DNA from: Incurvaria masculella
Taxonomy: Eukaryota > Arthropoda > Insecta > Lepidoptera > Incurvariidae
Direction of reading: 5' to 3'
Length of the DNA: 64,000 bases
Assembly: GCA_946894095.1 (NCBI GenBank)
Contig: OX335652.1
Coordinates: forward strand, 16,639,001 to 16,703,000
Shown: positions 22,400 through 34,077 of the stretch, in pieces
Layout: every line of letters starts with the position of its first letter
Position numbering within the stretch: the stretch's first letter is position 1
The notes under the pieces: generated by a model
Database searches by the model: none
What the model saw: the letters and a program-made list of their open reading frames with translations, nothing else
Told to the model about the DNA's origin: nothing
Program-made: the position numbers and the translations under genes

Positions 22400-22645
22400 T
22401 CCTAAGGGCCGAGTTTTCAATCCTCAGATAGTACTCGTCGGACTGATAGCACAAATTCACGTTTGTCTGAAGACGGATAGTCATTGCCGGATAATTATAT
22501 CTTCTATCACAATTATCTGACTATAATTTTACTAATAAACGTATGGAGTAACTACATCTGATTGATAAGCAGAAGCGTATATAAATCCGTCGAATCTGGC
22601 TGTTTATCAAACTTGAAAAAAATCAGCTCTAAATGTAATTATTTG
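22400..22645 (+). mobile_element. TTAGGGC-TIR MITE
   Basis: It begins CTAAGGGCCGAGTTTTCAATC and ends AAAAAATCAGCTCTAAATG, imperfect terminal inverted repeats. Inside are GACGGATAGTCATTGCCGG, TACTAATAAACGTATGG and GATAAGCAGAAGCGTA. Other copies: 15710, 44692 and 48008. Confidence 0.85.
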
Positions 22646-22959
22646 TATTTTTGTTTTGATACTCAGAAACGTAATGGTTTGGAAACATCGATATATGTGG
22701 AAATAAGTGTTTCACACACCATGGCATCGATTTTTCTAGTCAGGTATCTTTGCACTATGAAGAAATATCTCACCGCCCATATGAAAAACATAGATATGTG
22801 ACTTCCCTCATAACACTATTCTTTTTAATTCGTAACTCCCAAATGGACTACTTGTATAATCACTAGTTTCCAATCACTCAATACATTTTGGTGATGATGT
22901 CACAGGAATATTTACCGTGTGATGTTTCGTGATGGATGGTTACAAGAACTACTTTTTAC

Positions 22960-23556
22960 TTATCGACTTCAAAAAAGGAGGAGGTTATCAATTCGTCTGT
23001 ATGTTTTTTTTTTGTTTTTATGTTTGTTACCTCATAACTTTTGCTTGGGCGAACCGATTTTGATGATTATTTTTTTCAATGATAGCTAGTGCTTCCCAAG
23101 TGGTCCCATTTTAATTTGGTTAAGTTCTGACAATGATATCGATGAGAAAATCATAAAAGTCTTAAATTTGTATTAAGATGTGCGCGACAAATGGACGAAT
23201 AACTCAATATAATGCCAACCGATTTCGGTGATTCTTTTTTTATTGGAAAGGACGTGTACAAATTAGTAAGTGTACTTCAGATTCACTAAAAATAAACAAA
23301 TAAAAAAAATTACAAAAAAAAAATAACCGACTTCAAAGAAAAAGCACTAAAAAGTAAAAAATAATTTCCATTTTTGTAGTTACGATTTCTGTTATTTTTT
23401 GAGTCGGTGTCAGCCAAGGTTAGGTTAGGTTAGGTTCTCTTGATTGGCGCAGCGCGTGCCCGGCTGACGCCGACTCAAAATATAACAGAAATCGTAACTA
23501 CAAAAATGGAAAATATTTTTTACTTTTTAGTGCTTTTTCTTTGAAGTCGGTTATTT
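22960..23556 (+). mobile_element. CGACTTCAAA-family element with internal foldback
   Basis: It begins CGACTTCAAAAAAGGAGGAGG. At 23323-23414 and 23461-23555 lie about 92-bp inverted repeats (ACCGACTTCAAAGAAAAAGC ... GCTTTTTCTTTGAAGTCGGT). The 46-bp loop holds AAGGTTAGGTTAGGTTAGG. A related copy is at 30100-30616 on the minus strand. Confidence 0.85.
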
Positions 23557-24230
23557 TTTTTTGAATTTTTTTTTTCTATATAAATTACAGTAATGGTTAT
23601 TTTTTTTATTTTTAAAACAAACATTCATATAAAAAATTACAATGATAATAAGAATATCACATATACCTATAATTCCCTATTTTTAGATGGTTTTGTTTGA
23701 TAAAGCAAATATTAACTAGTGGCTAGTAACTCACGGATATAAGGTAATTTATCAAAACATCAAAAACGTACGGACGTAGCTCACAGTCTATTTATTTAAT
23801 GTGCAAAATATCAGAAAATTATTTGTTAGTTTGACTGAGGAAACAGGTGAACTTGATTACATCATTATCCTCTCACAGAAGCATGCTGCATTGTCCGAAT
23901 GAGAGCTGCTCGAAATCGGGCGTGAACAAAGTTGATTACTGAGTTTGTAAAGTGCCAACGAGGTATAAAAACCAGGTCTATAAGTGTAATTATCTCAGAA
24001 TATCATTCAAAAGTATGATAATAACCGTTTATTAGATATTTAAAAACAAATTATATATAACATTTAACAAAATCAGTGTATGAACAAAAAAGTTATTTTT
24101 AATACATTGTTGAAACTAGTTTGCTGCCTCTCAAACTAAACTCACATTGTACTATGAGAGGTAACAATATAAGATCATGGGCTAAATGCTGCAAATGGTT
24201 TTCTTTTTTATTGGTAGTATTCTAGATCTA
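23557..24230. other. AT-rich spacer
   Basis: It shares a block around TTTGACTGAGGAAACAGG (about 23831) with about 58003, a small unnamed dispersed repeat. No gene seen. Confidence 0.5.
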
Positions 24231-24234
24231 ATTA

Positions 24235-25281
24235 ATAAATACGAGGCTGCAGAAACCTGCCTGGGACCAAATATCACTCCCAATTAAGTGTGGCGGGGCC
24301 GGCATTCGCTTAGTTGGAGACGTGGCGCTGCCAGCCTTCATATCCTCAACCCACTGCACATCTGATCTCGTCGGTAGTATTCTTTCTCCGTCACTCTGTG
24401 ACAACGAGACCACGTACATGGGTTAGGCTATTGAGGCATGGACGTTGTTGTGTCCAGATGAACAAACGCCGGCATCCGTCAAAGTTCAAAAGAGCTGGGA
24501 TAGGCCCCTAATAAAAAAAACATTCAATACTCTCCTGCTCGAAGGTAGTGATACTGACCGCGCCCGCATACTTGCTGCTTCAAAACGGGAGTCCGGTGCC
24601 TGGATGGAAGCTTATCCATCTGCCCATCTTGGCACACTCTTTGACAATAACTCATTCCGTATAGCCTTTTGCCTTCGCTTCGGAGCCAATATATGCGAGC
24701 CCCACACATGTGTGTGTGGCGCCGCCGTAGAGGCAACTGGCCACCACGGCTTATCGTGCCAAAGGAGTGCGGGCAGGTTTTCCGCGCACACAGCCCTCAA
24801 TCAAATTTTGAAGCGCTCCTTGGCATCTGTCAATATCCCCAGTATCCTGGAACCGCCGGGAATCTTTAGGGACGACGGTAAGAGGCCCGACGGAATGAGT
24901 CTCCTGCCGTGGAAGCAAGGCAAGGCCCTCATTTGGGACGCGACCTGCGTGGACACCCTCGCTCCGAGCCACATACAGGGCTCGAGTAGAGAGGCAGGTT
25001 TTGCGGCCGCAAAGGCCGAAAGTCATAAACATCGCAAGTATAGTAATTGCGCGGCGAACTATGAACTTTCGGTCTTTGCGGTTGAGACACTTGGCCCTTG
25101 GAGCGAGGACGCAGTCGCGCTTTCTACCAAAATCGAAAAACTTTTGATAGAAGCTTCGGGCGACCTTCGAGCAGGAGCGTTCTTTAAGCAGCGCATAAGC
25201 CAGGCGATACAGCGGCGAAACGCTGCCTCCGTTATGGGGACAATGTCATCTGTCCCCATGGAAGAATATTTTAATTTGTGA
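24235..25281 (+). pseudogene. 5'-truncated non-LTR retrotransposon ORF, endonuclease end
   Basis: One plus-strand frame runs from about 24235 to the stop at 25281, broken by a single TAG at 24424-24426; the largest intact part is 24445-25281, 278 aa. A CVCG...GHHGLSC zinc knuckle lies near residues 90-107, and further on are KRPDGM and WDATCVDTL. The spacing of PD and D resembles a PD-(D/E)xK restriction-like nuclease. Zinc knuckle then nuclease, after a region that looks like the end of a reverse transcriptase (LPIKCGGAGIR), is the order in R2/R4-type LINEs; this family link is inference. No RT core is left, so it cannot move by itself. Its GC content and CpG-rich codons differ from the AT-rich flanks. 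Confidence 0.75.
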
Positions 25282-25340
25282 TTATGATTTTAATTTTTAG
25301 TTTCTGTACACAGAATACACTGAGATAATAAATAAATAAT
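25282..25340 (+). repeat. 3' tail of the truncated LINE
   Basis: A short 3' UTR ends in AATAAATAAATAAT, a tail typical of target-primed non-LTR insertion. Confidence 0.65.
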
Positions 25341-25539
25341 GGGGTAAAAATGAAGGTGTATATCGCATAGAAACTGTTATTTTACTTTATTCTATTAAAA
25401 TTTCCACATTTCTTATAGCATGCATATTGCAGGATTAAAAATAAACAACATTTTGGCTTCCGGCAAGTTCACATAAACCAAAATGTAAGCTAAATTGTTT
25501 GCCCTAATTTGGCTATCCTAAAGTATTATGGCCCATTGA

Positions 25540-25930
25540 TATTCGTTGATAAATCGGTCGTTACGCCCTATGCGATAGTTTCCGTGTGCGTGGAAACGAC
25601 AAATACAGCTCCTCGAATGCGGGATGTATCCAATATGCGAAAATTGGTTGTTTGCACGTCTCCACTCATTCCCTCGCAACACTCTACTCGGCTAGCAGCC
25701 ATTTTGAAATGACCATACCCTTTATCGCATGCAAGATATAAAACGGTGTCCGCATGCGGTCGTCTGGGCATTCGTTTCGTTAGTCGAATGCAGATAGTTT
25801 TAAATGACCATAAACTCTATCCCATACGGGATATAGAACAGTGTCTGGATGCCGTCATCGTGGTGTGCGTTTGGTAATCGTTTTGAAACGCCCGTACACT
25901 TTCTTACATGCGGGATACGTCAAAATCTTT
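25540..25930. repeat. Diverged tandem repeats, unit about 85-100 bp
   Basis: Successive blocks at about 25700, 25797 and 25881 share TTTT(G)AAATGACCATA, then CGCATGCAAGATAT or CCATACGGGATAT or ACATGCGGGATAC, then AACGGTGTCC-like and GTCGTC sequence. An earlier block at 25545-25640 has CCCTATGCGATAG and GAATGCGGGATGTATCC. Moderately GC-rich, no frame. Confidence 0.65.
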
Positions 25931-26118
25931 GATTGTAATGATGAAAATAAATTGCGAATGAGAGCCGGTAATGTAGTGCAAAAGAAGATATTGTAATTGA
26001 CACCGTGTTTCTTCTAACTATTCTTGACACACAACTGTATGCATCCGCATTCCTAAAATCATAAATGGTTATGGTGCTGTCTCTACAACAAACACAAAAA
26101 CAACAATCGTTGTTATTA

Positions 26119-26506
26119 ATATTATGTCCGCCTACAGAACCAATACGGTAAAAACAACTAAATAAGTAAATGAATAAATAAATAATAAAATAAATAAGAA
26201 AAACAGCTAATCTGGTTGTATGTAGTAACGGCGAATGCCGAAATACTACTGCTTTTCACGATATCTATGTTATGTTTCAGGATCGGCTCCCGATTTTCGA
26301 TCCTGCACTCCCTGCACCCCATTGCAGTTCCAGGGGCGCGGCTCGCGCCATCCGATCCGCATAGAGACGGCGGCGCGGGACACAAGAGGGGGCGTTCAGC
26401 TACATACAACCAGATTAGCTGTTTTTCTTATTTATTTTATTATTTATTTATTCATTTACTTATTTAGTTGTTTTTACCGTATTGGTTCTGTAGGCGGACA
26501 TAATAT
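26119..26506. mobile_element. Foldback element with ~105-bp arms and GC-rich core
   Basis: The left arm (26119-26223) starts ATATTATGTCCGCCTACAG and the right arm (26400-26506) is its complement, ending CTGTAGGCGGACATAATAT, with almost no mismatch by eye. The core of about 175 bp turns GC-rich right after TTATGTTTCAG (about 26279), which looks like a 3' splice site. Core frames carry no recognised domain. Confidence 0.88.
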
Positions 26507-27404
26507 AAAATCATAAATGGTTTATAAGAGCTGGTAATGTAGTACACAAAAATAAATAATACCACCCTGTTACTTTGAACAAATATATTCTTAAGGGGAA
26601 TAAATACCTAAAAATGAACGCTTTTCTGAATTCGATTACAGTAAAGCATTCGGTTGTAAAACCTTGATAAAATACTGAGCTTATAGAATGTACGTATGCG
26701 AACGTATTTGTGTTTGTCCAAAACTCTTGTATAATCGTCGAAGTAAAAAATATTTCCAAAATAATCATTTTTACCCTTCAAAGCCATTTTTTATCTTTCT
26801 ATTTAGAAGAAAAAAATCTTATACCTTTCAGCCATAACGAGGTACACATCCCCCTCGCTTTTAAAAAAACTTCTAAATACAATAATTACAAAATCAGACT
26901 AGTCGTTACCTTGCCATCAAATACACGAAATATCCGGGAGCGCGCGAAACGTGCGTACCCGCCCGCTGGCATGATGGCACTGGCTAGATTCCACCGCGCG
27001 TATTCTTGACTTTACGCTATGGTATATATATAGGCGCCTTACGGGCACTGCATGCAATAATGGTTTATGAGATCTGGTAATGGAGTACAAAAGATGATAT
27101 TGTATGCATCCCCCTTCCTTAAATGACGATCTTTCCTCGAAGTTAAGTCAATAAATAGGAAAATCGAATCCGTGGTGGGAGCTGCCTAGAACGTTCTCGC
27201 TCCGAGATATAATATTGACTCAGGAAATGAACGAAATGGTCCAGAATAACGGGAACTAGCCAATAAGTAAGACAAACAAAAAAGAAAGATCAACCGAAAC
27301 GGCAACAAATCGCGAAGTATGAGAGAGATATTGTCCTTTTCCAAGGTCCCTCGAAGCTTAAACGTGCTTAAACTATGATTGTTCGAGCTGTGTGTATTTG
27401 TCGA
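26507..27404. other. Spacer with three-fold dispersed repeat
   Basis: An AATGGTTTATAAGAGCTGGTAATGTAGTAC-type block at 26514-26550 recurs at 27060-27120 and, diverged, at 25955-26065. No gene seen. Confidence 0.5.
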
Positions 27405-27928
27405 CCCCGGCGGGACTAACTCATTCGCGGGCACGGTACAAAACCGTGCTGTTGCGCTCTGGGACCTTCTCTGTTTCAGAGAAAAAGACAGGCTCCGTAA
27501 TGAGGAAGATGCAACATGTCCACAAAAAAGACAATGTGCATAGTGTACGATTTGGTAAGATTTACGAAAATTTTAATTTCAAAACGACTTATAGCTAAAA
27601 GTAAACCACGGCCGCTGTATTGAAAAATCTAACAAAAACCAAATAGATTATAAATTTTGATTAAAGAAGCTATGTCTGATAACTAATCTTTTTAAGATGT
27701 TCTTACTTTATCATTGCGTAATTTACCTCCAAAGTTATTGCATGAAACGCGCGAAAAATTCGAACTTTCGGACCTCATAACTTAGAAACTAAATTCAATT
27801 TTACAATGCCAACGGTCATCAGACATCTAGTTTAATCAAATAAAACTATTTTGAGCAAAATCTGGGATCTCTGACAAGAAATATGGGCGTGATCTTCTTT
27901 CCCAGTTTGTATGGGGAGTTGAGCGGGA
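27405..27928 (+). mobile_element. TTAA-type MITE, both ends trimmed
   Basis: The internal sequence matches the complete copies at 42681 and 60978 (CGGGACTAACTCATTCGCGG ... GTATGGGGAGTTGAGCGGGA). The outer TTAAGG terminal repeats are missing on both sides. Confidence 0.88.
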
Positions 27929-28560
27929 GCGGGGGGAAAGAACCGTCCCTACTACAAAAATCTTTGCGATAAGGTGAACATCTAAGAACGAATGAAAATG
28001 AGAAAAGAGTAAAGAAAAAGAATAACAGTAATAATGTAAAAGAACGGGTACCTTATATTGTGTGATAGGCCAGCTTAGTGGTGTGTGGGTTCCGACACAA
28101 ATATATACAAGTAATCCAAATGCATTTCTTCCCATGCTGTAATGGTATAGATTTAAGTACTTATTTTTTTTAAAAGGAAAGGATGTCTGAGGGACGCTTC
28201 CACGCTGTGCGTGACGCCAGTTGTGACGAATGGTTAAATGGATGCTATGCGGATATCAGTCGGTGAGCTGGACCGGGTCCTCAACTATACGTCACAATAT
28301 GGGTACTAATTATGTCTAACCAAATTAAAACCAGATAAATTTAATTAATGCACCATGTATTATGAATGATTAAATATATACAAACAGAAACAACAACCAA
28401 TGGTCAAGGGCGGGCATAAATGCAAAAATATACAACTAGGTAAAGAAATAGAGTAGGTTCCTAATCGGGCCCCTAATAAGAACGACGACACTGAGAACTG
28501 TTACGCGCACTGACTCTAATGCCGACAAAAAAAATCAAGATTCGGTACGGTACCCATTGG
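27929..28560. other. Spacer before GC-rich block
   Basis: No recognisable gene or repeat. Confidence 0.5.
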
Positions 28561-29060
28561 TGATGATGTCTGGAGCACGTGGCTGGGCGGCGAATGAGGC
28601 CTGCCCCGCGAGACGAAGTTCGAGCGGCTGGGTCCCCTCAACTGTGGACGCACCGCATCAAAGGGCGAGTCGATGGAGGACCCCACTCGGACTCAGGGTT
28701 ATGGAGCGCCTGGACCACGTGGTCGGGCGGCGAATGGCGCCTGCCCCCGCGCAGCGAAACTCGAGCGGCTCGGTGTGTCCTCAGTGGTGGACGCACCGCA
28801 CCACAGGGCGAGTCGTTGGCTGAGCCCACTCCAAGGAGCACGGGGTGGGCGCCGAAGACACGAGGGGCGCGGCTATGCTCCACCGAGCCAGCCCGAAAGC
28901 GGCGACGGCGAGACCCCGGGACGCGACTGGCGTTATTCGAGACCGTCTGCGGTCTGTCGGCGGCGAGATGCGCTCGCGCCTGGCGTGCGAACAACAAGAT
29001 GGCTCCGTCGTGGTCCTCTCCCATTGGCTCTGTAGGATCGCCTGACGTTTGCTAGCCGCG
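28561..29060. repeat. GC-rich block with a 140-bp tandem duplication
   Basis: Two copies (28575-28700 and 28715-28840) share CACGTGG, GGGCGGCGAATG, GAGCGGCT, GTGGACGCACCGCA and GGGCGAGTCG in order. The 140-bp period is not a multiple of three, so the overlapping frames on both strands are not jointly conserved and are probably spurious. CCATTGGCT (about 29021) and AAGATGGC (about 28998) occur at the 3' side, as in TATA-less promoters. It could be a CpG-rich promoter or the 5' region of a mobile element. Confidence 0.6.
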
Positions 29061-30099
29061 CGCGCATGAGGGAGACAGCATCCTTGAATTGCTGAGTGGT
29101 AGAAAGAGATGGTACTATTGTTCGTGGTTTGTTGTTTTGTTTCTAGAAGATATTATACCGTTGGTTTCTTGAAACGTGTATTTTTCCATTATGTAGATAA
29201 CTATAAATGTCCATTGTGAGTATGCATATGCACGGACATCGTTCTGAAGGCTACCGTAAGTGTAGTTCAAGAAATATATGACATACATATATTGATATTG
29301 CCTAAAAATTTAAATAATAAAGTAACGTATGTAACAATGCACATCGTAAGAGGTGAACAAGAGATCTGTCTTTATGCCCGTACTTTGGATTAATATAATG
29401 GCAGTAAGTGTGGTATAGCCATCTATGTCCAGGTACATAATTTTCATATAAAATAATCCAATTTACCTGTGTTCGCAATTCTCCTTATCAACGTATGGAG
29501 CTATTTACATGATTTTTTTTGTAATTATAGGGTAAATTGGGTAGTTCTTAGCATTAGTTGGGCCCGGTAGGTAACGCTGGTGTTGAGATCCAGAAAATAA
29601 ATTCAGGAATGAATGTCCAAAGCAAAATAGACCCGAGCGGAGCCGGAAACCTCAGCCAGTATCTTAATAATTATTTCATTAATCCCACGTGATGGACATG
29701 TCACTCGAGTGAGATCATATATGTTTTCCCGCACGGAGCGATATAAGATTTCACACGTAATCAGCAAAAAAGAAAGAGATCCTGTGCGGCTGCACGCATT
29801 ATAGTCACGGAAAAATAGCGGAAAATACTGCCTGTTAGTAATTTCATTTTAATTTAATTTTAAGCTACACTAAGTTACGTTAAAAACTGATAGATCCGCG
29901 GAATTGATCAAGCAGTAAACAAGAATCCGTAAATAAACTTTACTGGTTCTCCCATAGACCTAGCATGCTCGCGGTACATCCTATTTCTATGGGTTTTCCG
30001 TCCACAGCAATAAAATACATACTGCCAAACAAGTCTTGGTAGCAAAGAACAAGAACAAAAAAAAATTGGTAACTATTCAATACAAAACAAATGAATTTG
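29061..30099. other. AT-rich spacer
   Basis: No gene or repeat recognised. Confidence 0.5.
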
Positions 30100-30616
30100 C
30101 ACTAATAAGTAAAAACAATAATTGTAATTATTTTAGTTACAACTATGGTACTACATACATAGTTATAGGCACTCGCGACTTGACGAGGCGAGAGGCAAGA
30201 GTGGGGTGGCGGGAGGGGAGCTGTCAAGTGAACGTGCCGGCCACGCGCCGCGCCAGTCAAGATAACCTTGGCTACCTTGGCTGACATCGACTCCAAAAAT
30301 AACAATAATTGTAACAACAATAATTACAATTATTTTTTTAATTTTTAGTGCATATTAATCTATTTGAAATACTTTTCTTTGAAGTCGGTTTATCTGTTGT
30401 TAAAATGTTTGTTTATTGTTTTTAAGTAAATATGAAGTACACTAACTAATTTGTCTGAATATGGGCCTAGTGTCGTTTTTAAAAACGAAAAGCACCAGTA
30501 TAAATAAAGAAAAAATCATCAAAATCGGTTCACCCAGTCGGTAGTTCTGATGCAAAAAACATTTAAAAAAAACAGTCGAATTGAGAACCTTCTCCTTTTT
30601 TGAAGTCGGTTAAAAA
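30100..30616 (-). mobile_element. CGACTTCAAA-family element, minus-strand copy
   Basis: Read on the minus strand from 30616: AACCGACTTCAAAAAAGGAG, later ACCGACTTCAAAGAAAAG and GAGTCGATGTCAGCCAAGG, then a GC-rich stretch (30180-30260) related to the loop of the copy at 22960. AACAATAATTGTAATTATT and its complement frame that stretch. Confidence 0.78.
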
Positions 30617-32574
30617 GATACCGCAATCCTCAGTGCAAAATAAAAAAACCATTATTCTATCTCTATTACTCTGGTATTTCTAGATGTCTAAAATATTACT
30701 AAAAAAGGCGGTATAAGGTCACTCGAGTGCATGAAGAATTTAATAAAATGGCGACAAAACATTTTGACAATCAGTGAATTGAGTGACGTATCGAGTGTAG
30801 TATGCTTGCGGTAGGTGCTACATGTTACGAGGGTAAGTAGTGGAATAAGAAATATATATTAGCAAGACAATATGAAATTCCTAGGAGCTCTTTCTCAATT
30901 TACCTCCACCCACGGGCGTCAGTCTCCCGTCGCCCTGTGGCGAGCCGTTGGCGAAATTGTAAGTTATAATGAAGAATTGTGATTTATTCCTTGCCTTCAA
31001 TCATCGCTTTAGCCCCAACGTGATGCCAAGAGATTCGCATCCGAAAATATGTAAATGTGTAACAAATTACAAAAATCTTAAAACCTTGAAACAGTTTTTT
31101 TTCTTTCACAGAGATATGGCAGCATTTAATTTGATTCTGGGAATTTATATGAGAGAACGTAGATGCAGTCTATTTACATTTCGATAATGTGATTAGAAAA
31201 TGGTCACGAAAATGTGAAACGCTTAAATAAAGAAAAATATTTTTTTTTCTAAGTTAGATTGATATTCTACAAGATGTGGTTGGTTAAGCGGATATACACG
31301 GTGTTAATTTTTTTCGCGAAATTACTATTTTAATACCGATTATTTAACTATTTCGTATACTGATCATTTTGTTGGATTTAAAAATAAAATCTTAAATAAT
31401 AAACAAAAAATGCAGATTTAATCCAAACTTTTACCTCAGCGACAATTTCCCTTTGGAATGGTGTAAGCACGCCATGTGTACGTGCCACTGCCGAGGTCAC
31501 GGGTTTGCTGTCTCGCAGCTGACTGCGCGCCGCCGCCAATTGTATTGCGTCGATCCGAATGTAAATGTTCACATTTATTTTAAAAAATGTTCTATTTTAG
31601 AACTTTTTATGAATGCAGTGCGATTCCTATTACGAAATACTATGTTTTCATACTAGTATTAGAAATCGAAAATTTTTAAACAAAAGCTTTGTATGAAAAA
31701 ACATTTGTATGTAACATTATATTGTTTTTCAAACAAAACAAGAAAAATCCTTTGTTTTCGGAATCAATATGCGACCCAAAATAACCCCGTTTCGGAAATG
31801 TCGCGAACTTGTTTAACACCGTATATAATAATGTAATAAAATAAATATAGCACGAGTATTTATTTAAGTACAGGGGTTAACGCTTTATACGTTTGTAGTC
31901 TACAAGTTTGTAGTCAATGATAACGTGTTTTCAATGTACCAAATTATTTTACCAACACTGAATGTAGCAATATGTACTATAATTAGCAGCTATTAACACA
32001 TTTATGACATGGATTGCTATACCACAGTACTATGCACGTGTTAAAATAATTTTATCGTGCTACAGAAATGACAGTTTTGTACGAACTCTATTTTAGAAGA
32101 TTTTTTTCTAATGAGACACATTTCCGCGTACATATCTGAAAAAATATGCGTTTTGCTGTGGTTAGTTGATTAATTATCATTGCAATAAACAACGGATACA
32201 TATTAAATAACAACCAAGTTGATAAATTTCATAAATATGTTATACAATATTTGAAATGTTTAAAACGCCTTCATTAACAGCTACCTGATTTACAGTGTTG
32301 CCAACATAAGATATTTCAAATTGGATCATTTATTATTATAAGAATAAATTAAGCATCCTGCCTTGAAAGTCAAGACTGCTGGATTCCAATACAAATTGTG
32401 TTCGAGCGCACGTTGGTTGAATTGTGTAAAAAAAAACATAATTTGTTACAACGTTACTTCCAAATTATTTAAATGGCCGATTCTAAAAATAATACGTTAG
32501 AACTTTTGATTATTGACCAAAATATAGCGTACATTTTGGCGGCTGCTAGTCTTTCATCAACTAGAATGACATTC
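30617..32574. other. AT-rich spacer, about 2 kb
   Basis: No frame above 75 codons with any motif, no tRNA and no terminal repeats recognised. Confidence 0.5.
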
Positions 32575-32849
32575 AACCCCAAAGGGTGCCAACGGAACCC
32601 TATTACTAAGCCTCCGCTGTCCGTCCGTCCGTCCATCCGTACGTCCGTCTATCACAGGGTTGTATCTCATGAACCGTAACAGGTAGGCAGCTGAATTCGC
32701 AGAGTATGTATTTATTTTGCCGCTATAACAACAAATAGGTAAAATAAAAAATAATCAAAATTAAACGGGATTTTTTGTGTTAAATATTTTTCGATAGTAC
32801 GGAACCCTTTGTGTGCGAGTCCGACTCGCACTTGACCAGTTTTTTGGAT
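32575..32849 (-). mobile_element. GGTTCCGTA-family foldback MITE
   Basis: Minus-strand copy: CCCAAAGGGTGCCAACGGAACCC, a GTCC run, GGTTGTATCTCATGAACCGT, then GTGTGCGAGTCCGACTCGCACTTG near the end. Confidence 0.9.
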
Positions 32850-33287
32850 CCCATTTTGTTTCGCACACAGTATTAGAGAAGGTTGGGTACGGGCCACGGA
32901 GGGTACGGGCCTAGGTTGTTGTCGACAGCAAGTTAATTAGATATGTACCTAAGAATTCAACAGGGAGGGGCGACCGAGTGCCGAGAAGTAAATAAGTACA
33001 GTGCTTGGGAGGTTATGGCGCTCTATAATTTCTGCCTACCCCTGCGGGAGTAGCGGCCTGATGGTATGGACTTATTTATATATGTGTTGCGAGGGTAATG
33101 TTACATATTTGTTCGACCGGATCTCCATTAGGGTTCGAGACAATCTTCAGTGTTACCCTAGTATTTGTAGTATTAGTTCGTATCAGAAATAATATATGAT
33201 ATAAATATATATACGTAAATATACGATATAATACGTGTATTGAAATGTTTTCGGATAGACAGTGTTCAGAATCGCTTACTTGTTTAA
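32850..33287. other. Spacer and Penelope 3' flank
   Basis: AT-rich. The part from 33190 to 33287 is probably the tail of the Penelope remnant; a similar CACTGTCTATCCG motif also occurs near 38565. Confidence 0.45.
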
Positions 33288-33324
33288 GTCGACGCTTCGT
33301 CCACCGCATTGTGGACTTCTTCAG
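33288..33324 (-). ncRNA. Hammerhead-like motif at a Penelope 3' end
   Basis: On the minus strand: CTGAAGA, a stem II of GTCCAC-AATGCG-GTGGAC (perfect 6 bp), then GAAGC and GTCGAC. The core fits CUGANGA...GAA, with G in place of the fourth A. It lies directly 3' of the GIY-YIG remnant, the location described for Penelope-like ribozymes. Confidence 0.45.
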
Positions 33325-34077
33325 GACTCGCGGCGCGACCTGGAGGACTTCCGACACTTCGTCCAGTCAGAAGTCAACTGCTGCGAAGATTGTAGCTGTG
33401 GGTAGCTCCAGCCGCCGCGCCGATGAGGGTAGTTCCACAGCACGTTGCTCAGCGATGAATTTATCCCTGCAAAATATGCTTACGGTGTTCTTAATCGATG
33501 GTATCGGTAACTGAAACCGCGTGGTCCTATGTTGCGCCAAAAACGGAACCACAACGGTGAAAGTTTCATGCTGTCACCTCTGTTTAAGTTGTGATGCCTT
33601 AAAATCTCAATGGATTCTCGGACCAAACGTGGAATATAGTGCCGTTCCACTACAATGGGGAGGACGGCTGCCAATCTTTACTACCAGATAGCGCCACCTA
33701 AAACTATGCCACGTTTTCTTTTCAAGGTTATAGGTTGTTGACCAATTAAACTGAGTTAATATGAATAGCTACCTTGAAATGGATGTAAACACGGACAATG
33801 TGATTTCTTGTGAGGCGCGAATAAACATAACCTCTATGTGATAGCTTGGCATAGATTTAGTGGCGCGTGTGTGATTTATGTTGTTTGAGCTTGATCAAAA
33901 CGAATCTAATGATTTCCTCCACTGTTCAAGGCATGTTTACAGATTGCTGACTTGTGATACTCATTATTTTTCACCGCCTTGAAATGCTCTGCTACTGTCG
34001 TTTGCACTCTCCGTTTCGTTTGACCAATGTAGCTCTTCCCGTAGTATTTTAAAAATAATGTGCAACAAAAGTGAAAG
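33325..34077 (-). pseudogene. Penelope-like element, GIY-YIG end, decayed
   Basis: From 34077 downward the minus strand encodes KYYGKSYIGQTKRRV and AEHFKAVKN, then SAICKHALNSGGNH with a stop following. After an unrelated stretch (about 33700-33890) IPRLVRESIEILRHHNLNR and LSPLW follow at about 33560-33650. YIGQTKR with the downstream R and H residues is the GIY-YIG endonuclease signature of Penelope elements, and the RESIEI...NLNR tail is likewise typical. Stops and an internal insertion show it is dead. No RT domain remains. Confidence 0.75.

Noticed and set aside
28557..29055. Arginine-rich proteins in the GC-rich block
   Set aside because: Long frames exist on both strands and in several phases, as expected from high GC. 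The 140-bp duplication shifts the frame between copies.
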